Origin: Cryptomeria japonica
Taxonomy: Eukaryota; Streptophyta; Pinopsida; Cupressales; Cupressaceae
Direction of reading: 5' to 3'
DNA: 64,000 nucleotides
Assembly (NCBI RefSeq): GCF_030272615.1
Contig: NC_081414.1
Coordinates: forward strand, 3,599,501 to 3,663,500
A program made the translations under genes and the position numbers. Of this stretch, positions 46,774 through 56,100 are shown one piece after another (positions within the stretch are counted from its first letter, which is position 1; the number at the start of each line of letters is the position of its first letter). The notes under the pieces were generated by a model. It was not told the origin of the DNA and did not search any database. It saw only the letters and a list, made by a program, of their open reading frames with translations.

Positions 46774-48548
46774 TGTAATGTCCCCATTTTGCGAGCATCA
46801 GAGTTTGTAAGAATTAGCCTATCATTTGACCCTCGTAGGCTAATAATTATTGATAGAGGGCCTCGTGTGGCAGTTACTTGGTGATTAGAAACATTACTCT
46901 TCAGCTGAATTCAGGTTTTGGCCTTTGCACAGGTTTTTTGACTCAGATTGGCACACTTACTATTTATAGTAAGTTACTATTTTGGGAGAGTCAGGGTTCC
47001 TATTAATAGAAAGACACCTGAGCAGAGCTTATTGGCAGTGTCAACCTTGATTGGGCTTTTGCAGCTATTTCTAGACTCAGTTCCACATACTTACTATTTA
47101 TAGTAAGTCACTATTCAGGGTTTCTATTTTTAGACAGGCATCCAATCACATGGAGAACAGGGAGAGTCGACTCCTGGCTCAGACGGTTTAGCAATCAGAC
47201 AAGTACATCAAGAGATATTAAAGTTTAAGTGACTTAAGTGATTTATTTAATATTTTAATATTATTATAAAGTTCTAAAGTAACTTTATAATAATAAAGTC
47301 ACTTTAATATAATAAAGTGCGTTAAGTGAATAATTTAATGTGGGAATAAATCTTTTATCCCACATTGGCCAGGAAGGTGTTTGAGCTCTCTTAAGGAAAG
47401 AATAAAAGGAAAGGCAAGAGTTCATTCTCAGCATCCAGTTGATGAATAGTATTTTGATTGATTTTTATTGTGGAGCCTAGGGCTTTCGCAATTTTCTTCT
47501 TTGATCATCGGAAACGAAAACTTCCTATTGATATTAATTTTGAAGGTGTGAAATAACACCTGAATTATTGCAGTTGTGGGAAAGAATACTTCAGTTCTTT
47601 CATTTGTGCAAATTGGTGAATTTTTCTACAAGGGTTTGAAGTTTATTGTTGAAGAACATTTATAGTTGGTTGTGAATCATCCTTCTTTGGCACATGGAGT
47701 TATATCATTCTTGTTGGGAGAGATTATCAACAAGTTATTCAAGGTTTTAAGAGCAGATTGCAAGTTATTTCATCCACTGCTACAGTGCCGTGAACAGTTC
47801 GCATGAACAGTAACTCGTGAATAGTGAAACGCTACAGTGATACGTGAATAGTAAAATCGCTACAGTATATTGCATCTTAGTTGAGTCTACTCAAGGGTTC
47901 TTCAAGGGTTTTAATTGCTGCTCATTTCCAGATTAGTTGCTGCTGTCATGACATTGGAATTTGGGCAGAATTTATAATTGTTGGAGGCCGTAGTATAGCA
48001 GCAGCAGCCACACATGTTGCTTCACAATTTACATGGTATTTGAGTTGCTACATTACTCACAACGTAGGCGCTTCATTGGATCAGGTTCTCTTGCATTCAA
48101 TTTCAGTATTTAATAGACATTCGAAGTTGGTTGTATGCTGCCATTGTACTCAGACCTGGGTATTTTGTTTCATATCATATTCAGCTGTCAGCCAAGAGTC
48201 TTGGCCCTTTCATATCTGTGGTAATTGGGACATCAATAAAAAGGAGTTGCATATGATATATTTGTAGTATTTATTTCAGTTTGCAAGATAACTGTTTGTC
48301 TTAATGTCCCTAGCTGAAAGTCAACATTTCATAATAGGAATTGCATGGCAAATGTTCGATAAAATGCTTATGGCTGTAGCTCTCATTTCCATACTCTAGT
48401 TTGCAGCATATGTTATTTGCACTTTCTTTATTCCTTGGTGAAACATCATTGAAAACTCAAGCAAAACCCAAACACTGAAAACATTGAAAAATCAAACAAA
48501 GGCAGAAAATTGTGGTTGGTTAGAGTCCACCAGGTGTGGGTTCTTACA
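46774..48548 (+). mobile_element. Solo LTR D3 (family D) inside the D2 LTR
   Basis: Starts TGTAATGTCCCC and ends GGGTTCTTACA (1775 bp). Perfect TSD TGGTG at 46769-46773 and 48549-48553. It has two ACTTACTATTTATAGTAAGT palindromes (46955-46974 and 47089-47108). Its middle is unlike D1 and D2 (for example CTACAGTG/TGAACAGTAACTCGTGAATAGT around 47770-47860), so it is a separate subfamily. Confidence 0.92.
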
Positions 48549-50160
48549 TGGTGTTGCTGGTCTGTGTGTTTTCAGCGTGCTGGGAGTATATCAGATTTAG
48601 AGATTTATGATTTTAGAGTGTCTGTCTTGTGTGGAGTTGGTTTTAGGGTGTGTGGGTTCATTGGTGTGGAGAGAAAGATCTTGGTAATTGTTTGCAGCTG
48701 TTGGTTCTTCCTTCTTATCTTCTATGATTCATATTGTAATGCTGGTAGTAATACTAACATCAATTTCTATTGATCTTTCTTAGACCCATTGCAAAGTGGA
48801 AGAGGCTGGCCTTGCCGCCTATCTTTGGATAGTGATTTTTCTTAATTTGTAATCCATATTGTGCATTGTAAAGCTGTTTAGTAGTACTAGCAGCTATCTA
48901 ATTGGACTATTGCTCTTAATCCTACTGCATAAGTGGAAGAGGCTGGCTTTGCCGCCTACTTTGAATATTGTAATACTGTCCTCCCGCTGCATAAGTGGTA
49001 GAGTTGATTTGCAATCTGATTTTCAGTCCTGCTGAATAAGCAGTGGAGTTGATTGCTATTTCATTTGTAATCCTGCCGCTGCATAAGCGGTCTAGTGATT
49101 GTTGTTCTCTCAGTTTGTAATCTTCTTATTGGTTGGTTGCACCGCCATACTGTTGTAGAAGTTCTTACATCCACTAGATAAGCGGAAGGGGCTGGCTTGC
49201 TACCTAGTATTGTATTTGAGATTTCATTTCTAGCAGTTATTTGAGCTAACGATCCCCTTGACGCCGTATGCTGTCACCCTCCCATACTGGGCTCTCGGTG
49301 ATCAGAAAGTGAAAGGGTTACTTTCAGCATTTCCTTTCTGCACAAGTTTGATTATTCTAACCTAACGGGCGAATCTGGTTGTGTTAAAAAAAAACTATAT
49401 ATTACATTTTGATACTTAGACTAGTGGTTCCTAGCCCTTTTTCTTAGTGAGGTCATCACCCTCCAATGTACATCCTTACAAGGGGGAGTCTAGAAGCTCT
49501 AGGCCCCTATGTTGATGATCTTTATTTTCCAACCCACCTAGGCAACATGCAACACAAAACAGCCTTTGGATATTGGTATATTACATATCAGAGTTGATAG
49601 AGCGATTAGGCGACATTCCTTGTAGCACACCATTGCTAATCAAGTTACCTAGATTCCCTGCTCTTCCTCAGCATTCCTTGCTCTTCCTCGGCATCATGTC
49701 TTTGCTCATTCCATTGGCATGACTTGGCCCCATTATAGTGACATGGATCTACTACTTACTGTTTGTGCTCTAGCCCACAATGGTAGACTCATATTATTAT
49801 CTTTTTTGCTACTATGGAAGTTACACCAGCCTTGGATGTTAGAGGATTTTCTAGAGGAAGTGCTTTGATTCCTCTTAGGGTCGGCCGATACTCCTTGGTA
49901 AGCATTTTCTTTCATAGTTCCAATGATGGCTTAGATTACTCCATTTTAGACGTAGATAGGGATATTTGACGAGATTTCCTAGCACATTCTTTTGTGGCTC
50001 TTAGTTAGCAGAAAAATGCTTTGTTTTGTCTTGTGCACTTTTATTATTTTGATTCTAAGGGTTTCTCTTCCTATAATTTCATTTTTTCTTTTTTTCTATG
50101 CTGAATTTTATAGAGTTTACCTCTTTTTTTAAGAATATAGATTTTTCCATTGTTGGGGTT

Positions 50161-50520
50161 GTAGGTATGTTTGCCGTTCCAAAAGCTCGAGCTATCAACG
50201 CCCGCTACAAACACCAAATTTACCCAGATCCATGGGAGGCGGTTAAGCCATGTCGTGAACCCCGAAGGAGGTGCTGACCACCAAGTCAACCATCTCCCCC
50301 TTAGCACCGACTGAGGGTTACACATTGACGGAATGGAGACCTCTCGGGATTTGAACCCGTGACCTAAGGCTCTGATACCAATTGTAGGTATGTTTGCTGT
50401 TGCGCTAGAAGCTCGAGTCATCAACGTGTGCTACAAACACCAGACTTAGCCAGATCCATGGGAGGCGGTTAAGCCATGTCACGAATCTTGAAGGAGGTGC
50501 TGACTACCAAGTCAACAGAG
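50161..50520 (-). mobile_element. tRNA-derived SINE-like dimer
   Basis: A 223-bp unit (50161-50383) is followed head-to-tail by a 137-bp truncated second unit (50384-50520); both begin GTAGGTATGTTTGC on the + strand. On the - strand the full unit starts TTGGTATCAGAGCC and has GGGTTCAAATCCC (50346-50358), an RNA polymerase III B-box-like sequence as in a tRNA-derived head. It is not a functional tRNA, as no cloverleaf fits. Open frames across it are incidental. The duplicate sequence at 50733-50893 lacks it, giving an empty-site comparison. Confidence 0.6.
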
Positions 50521-50732
50521 GTTCCTTATAGTACTCGTACTTTCTGTTGTAACTTGCGAGATTTTTCAGTCGTAATGACCTACTTCTGTCATTCATGGAC
50601 ATTAATTAATACAAAGAATAATAAACTCCAAGGTTTTCTCTTCCCAAAACTTTTGTTAACTGCAATAACCTTTAGTTGTATTGAGCTACTTTTGATCATT
50701 TGTAGACATTTATATATTTTCTTTTAATCTTT

Positions 50733-50893
50733 GTTTCTATGCTGACTTTTATAGAGCTTACCTCCCTTTTTAAGAACAGTTCTTTGCATTGTTGGGGTTC
50801 TTTCTAGCACTCGTGCTTTCTGTTCTAACTCCCCAGACTTTTCAGTCCTAATGACTTACTTCTGTCATACATGGACATTAATTAATATGAAGA
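50733..50893. repeat. Second copy of a local duplication (SINE-free)
   Basis: Matches 50090-50160 plus 50521-50612: TTCTATGCTGA..TTTTATAGAG, CATTGTTGGGGTT, ACTCGTGCTTTCTG, and CTTCTGTCAT.CATGGACATT. The junction GTTGGGGTTCTTTCTAGCAC is continuous here, while in copy one the SINE-like dimer sits at that point. Confidence 0.75.
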
Positions 50894-51315
50894 TGTTTTC
50901 TTGTTGAAAACTAACATTAGATGCCATTGGTTTTTTGTTTCAGTTTTGTATCTTATTTTAACATGTGAAGCTCAAGCTTTTATGGACGTATCCAGGTTTA
51001 TGTCCAGTTAATATGTTTAGCCATAAGGCATACAATGACTACATGTGGAATGGAAACTATTGGTGTTTAATATACTCAATTATCTCTGGAAGTTCTTTTT
51101 ATACACGTATTTATTACTGAGTCCACAACTCACCCAGCAACTTAAAGTTCAATTCTAACATGTGAAATGTCAATCTTTACCTTCATTCTACATAATTCTT
51201 GTGTTTCATGTCTTTATTGCATCTGCAACGCTACAAGTATTTACAAATTAACATTTACAGTGTGTCATGTCTTATTTGAATGAGATCTCTCAACTGGTGC
51301 ACACTGGTTGTTCAG

Positions 51316-51443
51316 TCAGGTTGATCCCATAGTAGCATCCTTTTCAGGAGGAGCAGTAGGTGTAATATCGGCTCTAATGGTGGTTGAGATCAACAATGTC
51401 AAGCAACAAGAGCATAAGAGATGCAGATACTGCCTAGGAACTG
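51316..51443 (+). CDS. OR: ORANGE (OR/OR-like), internal exon iv with second membrane helix and first zinc-finger repeat
   Basis: This 128-bp exon completes the split serine codon and encodes QVDPIVASFSGGAVGVISAL, MVVEINNVKQQEHKR, then CRYCLGT plus the first base of the next Gly codon. It contains the second membrane helix and the first CxxCxGxG repeat of the DnaJ-like zinc-finger domain characteristic of ORANGE. The acceptor is TTCAG and the donor GTAGGT. Compared with remembered angiosperm OR only conservative changes are seen (Ile for Val, Arg for Lys). The remaining zinc-finger exons were not found before 64000, so the following intron exceeds 12.5 kb. Confidence 0.95.
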
Positions 51444-52392
51444 GTAGGTGTAAAGTGACTTATTTTCTTGACAATTGAAATATAGCAAAAGAGAAAATGG
51501 GGACAACTTTGATGCAAAATAAAATTTATGTGCAACTAAGCAGGTTCAACCCTACAAATATATATTAACTTTTATGGGTGCTTTATTGTAGATGTAACCA
51601 TGGGGAAGTTTAACTACTAACATAATGCACTGAAAATTTGACATATAACTGGCTTGTACAAGATTTGATACAGCCACAATCGCATATGAACCATGGGATG
51701 ATCTTTGGCTTCTTTAGTCATGTAGGATATCCAAGATTTATCTTTGTGCTTTAAAAAATGTAACTGCATCATTCCAGTTGGAGACGTGCCATATTTCAAG
51801 TCATTATGTACTATAACTTCTGTCAACAAGTCCTGGCGATTTATTACCACCATATTTGTTACACTTATTTTGCTGGTATTTGTCTCTGATGGCTTCTCAT
51901 ATTCTTATCTATAGCAACAGAAGTTCTAAAATACAGCACTGAAAATTCCTACATGGTGCAACCTACAGAAATAAAGTGTTTATGACATTCAGTCGTTCCT
52001 TTTGCTCAAGATATAGAAGAGAAGACATGCATGCTTTTGGAAAAGATTTAGATAGAACAAATATCAAATATGCATTTTGAGATTTTGCAGCTGAAACTAT
52101 ATCATTATGAAATTAGTATCACATTGTTCTATGATATCAGATATACATTGTGCATCAATATGTCAAAGCAAAAAAATATTCATATAAAGTAAACAAATTA
52201 GTTTCAGATACTGATGTTTTTACTTGGCCAAATAGCTATCTTCTAGGTATTTTTGATATGTATATATTATTAAGATTGTTCATGGTCCTTATTTTGTTTT
52301 CATTAGCCTTTTTACTATTGTTGTATTTTCATTATTTCAGATGATGATGTTTTTACTTGGCCAATTGGCTCTCTTCTAAGTATTTGTGATAG
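51444..52392 (+). other. ORANGE-like intron, proximal part, with a 133-bp tandem duplication
   Basis: AT-rich intron. A segment starting TTTCAGATACTGATG at 52202 is repeated from 52335 (TTTCAGATGATGATG), both containing TTTTTACTTGGCCAA. The second copy is cut at 52392 by LTR Be and resumes after 55457 (TATATATCATTAAGATTGTC). Confidence 0.7.
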
Positions 52393-52480
52393 TGTTGTGC
52401 GATGCGCACACCTCGCCCCTTTGCTTTATAGGGGACCCCCATTTTTTTTGTTGTCTGTCCGTTTGAAAGTGAGAAAGAAA

Positions 52481-52642
52481 TGACCCTCCAGGCCGAAATT
52501 GGCAAAATGACCATCCAAGCCGAAATTGGCAAAATCACCATCCAGGCCGAAATTGGCAAAATCACCATCCAGGCCGAAATTGGCAAAATGACCCTCCAGG
52601 CCGAAATTGGCAAAATCACCATCCAGGCCGAAATTGGCAAAA
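52481..52642. repeat. Six tandem copies of a 27-bp unit in LTR Be
   Basis: Unit TSACCMTCCARGCCGAAATT plus GGCAAAA, six near-identical copies and a diverged seventh from 52643. Because 27 is a multiple of 3, it gives long repetitive open frames on the - strand that are not genes. It looks like a recent amplification of the GGCCGAAA motif that is scattered through family-B LTRs. Confidence 0.92.
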
Positions 52643-52696
52643 TCACCATTTAGGCTGAACTTCAATAATTCAAAATGGCATTCCAAGCCGAAAATC

Positions 52697-53530
52697 AAAG
52701 TTCAAAAACTCGGACTCGCCAAACCAAAAATTTAGACTCGGACTCGGACTCGTGAAAGACTCGCGAAAGACTCAGCAAAAAAAAAAAAACCGTAGTTTTA
52801 CAAAAAAACATAAAGAAATTAATGCATTTAGAGAACATAAGAGCCATAATTGAAACATTACACATGTCATATGATCAACAAACGCTCAATATTTGAAATT
52901 TCATCATTCATATTGATAGTTTCAAGCTTTCAACTCTAAAATGTATAATACCAAGATTTCTTCAATGCTAATTATGTTGTTATATAGAGCCTAATCAGAC
53001 TCGGAGGTTAAATTTTCCCTACTTCCATCAGTGCAGTTTCCCCCTATATTTTTTGACGGGGGTTTGGGGGTAACGCCCCCAAGTTGGGGTCAAGGGGCAG
53101 TGCCCCTTGTGCGCTCCCTGTTACGATACAAGGCGGGGTTGAGGGGTAGCACTCCACGAGGCCAAAAATACTTTTATTATTTTATAAAGGCATCGGGTGT
53201 TATTTTTCTATTGGCCCACGTCCAATTAGGGTTACCCCTTAACCCCCAAAAACATCAAAAAGGAGGGGAGTTACGCCAAATGAAGGCAAAAAAAACAAAA
53301 AAAAACTCATTTTTAAAGCTTGCTTGATGGTTTTTTTGGGTCGCGCAAGTCCATCTGAAAGACTCGCGAGTCCGTGCAAAAGACTTGCGTGATTCCTTGC
53401 AAAAGACTCGCGAGTCTTTCAAATGGACTCGCCAGGACTCGCCTCGCGAGTCCTTGGAGTCGACTCGTGGCTCCCACGGACTCGCGAGTTCATGGTGAGT
53501 TTGTGGCGAGTCCACGAGTTTTTAAACTAT
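52697..53530. mobile_element. Non-autonomous TIR DNA transposon in LTR Be
   Basis: Inverted ends of about 30 bp: AGTTCAAAAACTCGGACTCG at 52699 and, read in reverse from 53528, AGTTTAAAAACTCGTGGACT, both continuing CGCCA. The 10-bp word GCCGAAAATC flanks both sides (52687-52696 and 53531-53540), as a 9-10 bp TSD of Mutator type would, but the word is common in this LTR so the TSD is uncertain. The interior has repeated GACTCGCGAGTC palindromes (53360-53490), GC-rich self-complementary stretches, and no transposase. Confidence 0.65.
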
Positions 53531-54628
53531 GCCGAAAATCGCTAATGAATGGAGGGGCATTTTTCATTAAGTTTGCAAAAAATGACTTTGGCCCAAAATA
53601 CCAATATGGGAAAGGGGCGTTAAACTAGAACTTTTCAAAAGTGCCTTATAGGCCGAAATCGCAAATATGAGGGAAGGCGTCATTCTCTCCAACCTTTTCA
53701 AAATGGCATTTTGGCTCAAAGATCGCAAAAAATGAATGGAAGGGCGTTTTAACTTAAAACGTTCCAAGGTGACACAATTAGATAAATCACGGAGGTAAAG
53801 GTAAAACTTATAAGATAAAATCCCGCGCAGTTTGGTGTAAATACCCAAGTTCGGCTAAAGAGACAAAGCATTTAAAAGAAGTAAATCTTTCGCAAATCAC
53901 CTCTCAGGCCGAATTTTGTCTAAATGGGAGAGTGAATCAAGAAGACAGATCGAACTTCATATAAGAAGTGGGAGATTCAAAAGATACATCTCATAAAGAG
54001 CTTCTCAAGGCCCGAACCCCACAAGACGAAGCTAGACGTTAAAATTTAATATTTGTTAAATTAAATTATTTAATTTTTCAAATTAATTTATTGAAGTGAA
54101 ATCAATTGATTGTTCGCAGGACGTCATCAGAAGAACTAGGAGAAAGCTTGAAACGACAAAGCCAGGCGCTGAGCTGAAGAGGAAGATGTAGGAACGTGCT
54201 GCAAGAGCGCGAGATCTAAACCGGGCATTGGGAACCGTGCCGCTGAACAAAGATGAAGTCCACCATCGGGACCAAAGACCAAAGAATACTCCGAATGCGA
54301 CAAGTCTATGCATTCTAGGGAAAAGTGCACAACTGGATTTAATTCCAGAAGTTCAATTTCTGAAAACTGAAATTGTTTTATTGTAAAATTGCTTGTGGGC
54401 CCCACTTAGATATTTTGAAAGAAAGGGGAAACAAGTCAGTTATGGACAACTATTCCCAACCACCAAGAGGACCAAATTAATGCCAAACAGTTGTAGGTAG
54501 TTGAGGATAGTGGTTGGATAGATGACTAAGAGTTTAATGGGCATGGGTTAAGGCTGCCAGTTTTTGAAAGGCAGATCAGGACCCTTGGATGCAGTTAATC
54601 CTGCCCTTCGATTCAAAATTGTAAATTC

Positions 54629-54637
54629 TATAAAAGG
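54629..54637 (+). promoter_or_regulatory. TATA box of LTR Be
   Basis: TATAAAAGG followed by CAGAGGCCTTTC, equivalent to the boxes in Bb, Bc and Bd. Confidence 0.6.
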
Positions 54638-55457
54638 CAGAGGCCTTTCTTTTGTAAAGGGTTAGAATTTTGTTGTTTAGAATTTTGTAGTTAGATTTTA
54701 GATTTAGAATAGGTTAGATTTTAGGCATAGCATAGAGATGCTGCAGAAATTGTTGTAATGGCAACTGAAGCAAATATATGAACATTGAAATATGGTGTTT
54801 GTTGTCTTTGTTTTAGTCTGTTTGCATGGTTTCTTTCAGCTGGTTAATTTTAGAGTGTAGGGATTTTAATGGTGAAGTGTGGAGGGGTATTTGATGCATT
54901 TCTGGTTCATACCATTGGGGGTCTGCTGATTGTAGGTCACTGTGCATGGTTAGTCTGAACCCAAACTATGCTTAGTTCAACTGCAGGTGTTCGTCTTAGG
55001 CTGCGCCAGAATTGGGTGGCTAAAACGAGTGTCTTTGGTCTGAAAATCCTTCATCCCTTGGAGCTTGCACTGTTTTTGTCTAGTTGTGAGGGTATCTCTG
55101 GCGAAACAAGAACTGGTTTATCGAAATTTGTCTACTTGCTGCATCAGCTGTTATCATCCTTGTCCTTAGGCTTCTGGAACCCTTCCCTTTTGATTTTATT
55201 TCGTAGTTTGAGAATCACAGCAGACCACCTTGTTGCAAAAGGTAAGTCCCCTTGTGCTCCCAGCAAATTACATCAACCGTTGAGCTATCCTGCAGTCAAG
55301 ACCTGACAATCGAAACCTTGAGGTCGTCCTCATTGATCAAATTGAAACAGCATTAGGGATTTCCTTATCTCAAGAGAGGATAGGATACTCAGCGAGTACA
55401 TTCTATTCTGTGTTGGCTAGATGGAGTCATAGCAATGCAATTTTAGCCACGTCAACA

Positions 55458-55835
55458 AATAGTTATATATCATTAAGATTGTCCATGCTCTTTCTTTTGT
55501 TTTCATTCACTTTTTATGGTTGTAGATTTGCATTTCATATCCATCATGAAGGAAATTGAATGCACAATGCTCAATGATGCTTTAGTAAGTCTTCTTGTGT
55601 GGTGTTGTGCATTATAAATTGCATGCAGGTGATCATGACGTATGCAGCTTAGTTACTAGAAATGAGAAATGGGAAACATAATGGAAATAGTATCGTGATA
55701 TTAGATGAGGTTCTCACAAGAAGTGTTTTAAGAACAGTTTTTCATTTGCATATAGATATATTAACTATCCAACTTTTAGTAGTTACACCCATAAGACATT
55801 ATTGGAACATGAAATTAAAATGTGTAGATACTATG
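55458..55835 (+). other. Intron segment between LTR Be and fragment Bi
   Basis: Continues the split 133-bp duplication for about 85 bp, then AT-rich sequence with no recognised features. Confidence 0.5.
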
Positions 55836-55844
55836 AACTACATT

Positions 55845-56100
55845 TTGGGCATTTTGCCAACTTTTCACCTTTTAACATTTCGACTTAAGGGTCCGAAATT
55901 CGGCCCCTTTGGGCATTTTGCCAACTTTTCATCCTTTTAACATTTTGACTTAAAGGTCCGAAATTCGGCCCTTTTGGGCATTTTGCCAACTTTGCACTTT
56001 CTAACATTTCGGCTTAAGGTCCGAAATTCGGCCCTTTTGGGCATTTTGCCAACTTTACACTTTTTTCTGCGTTTTACTAAAAGGTGCGAGCTTCGGCACT
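55845..56100. repeat. Three to four tandem copies of a ~64-bp unit in fragment Bi
   Basis: Each unit runs TTGGGCATTTTGCCAACTTT, then AACATTTCGACTTAAG, then GTCCGAAATTCGGCCC. Copies start near 55845, 55909 and 55974, with a diverged fourth to about 56100. The CCGAAATTCGG core is an odd-length palindrome. Open frames across it on both strands come from the repeat. Confidence 0.85.

Larger units (their letters stand above)
33360..49406 (+). mobile_element. 3' LTR of D2 (family D), split by D0 and D3
   Basis: Starts TATAATGTCCCC (canonical TGTA decayed) after the polypurine tract and ends TATATATTACA at 49406. Its pieces are 33360-35028, 46634-46773 and 48554-49406, together about 2.66 kb, close to D1 (2.59 kb). 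The order of shared blocks matches D1 (for example GGTGTTGCTGGTCTGTGTGTT after the D3 insertion). Its own 5' LTR is not in the window. Confidence 0.85.
10201..51315 (+). other. Giant ORANGE-like intron (41,115 bp) filled with retrotransposons
   Basis: It is bounded by the donor at 10201 and the acceptor TTCAG ending at 51315, and the reading frame is preserved across it. It contains the R1, D0, D2 and Bf elements plus solo LTRs D1, D3, Bc and Bd. Introns of this size are typical of conifers and other gymnosperms. Most inserted coding elements lie on the - strand, antisense to OR transcription, while Bc, Bd, Bf, D1, D2 and D3 lie in the sense orientation. Confidence 0.88.
49407..51315 (+). other. 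Non-LTR end of the giant intron
   Basis: Intron sequence between D2 and ORANGE exon iv. It contains a SINE-like dimer (50161-50520), a local duplication (50090-50612 versus 50733-50893), and otherwise AT-rich sequence with no recognised features. Confidence 0.6.
52393..55457 (+). mobile_element. Solo LTR Be (family B)
   Basis: Starts TGTTGTGCGATGCGCACACC and ends AGCCACGTCAACA (3065 bp). The flanks GATAG (52388-52392) and AATAG (55458-55462) form a TSD with one mismatch. It carries a 27-bp tandem array (52481-52642), a TIR element (52697-53530), GGCCGAAA-type repeats, and the TATA box at 54629. It lies in the intron after exon iv. Confidence 0.92.

Noticed and set aside
47881-48267. 128-codon frame in LTR D3
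   Set aside because: It lies wholly inside a solo LTR with a perfect TSD and shows no domain; treated as chance.
50346-50383. tRNA gene (TTGAACCC and CTCTGATACCA words)
   Set aside because: No cloverleaf with anticodon stem can be drawn; the words belong to the SINE-like unit, which occurs as a tandem dimer.
52353-52698. Repetitive proteins with a 9-residue period
   Set aside because: They arise from the 27-bp tandem repeat (a multiple of three) inside LTR Be.
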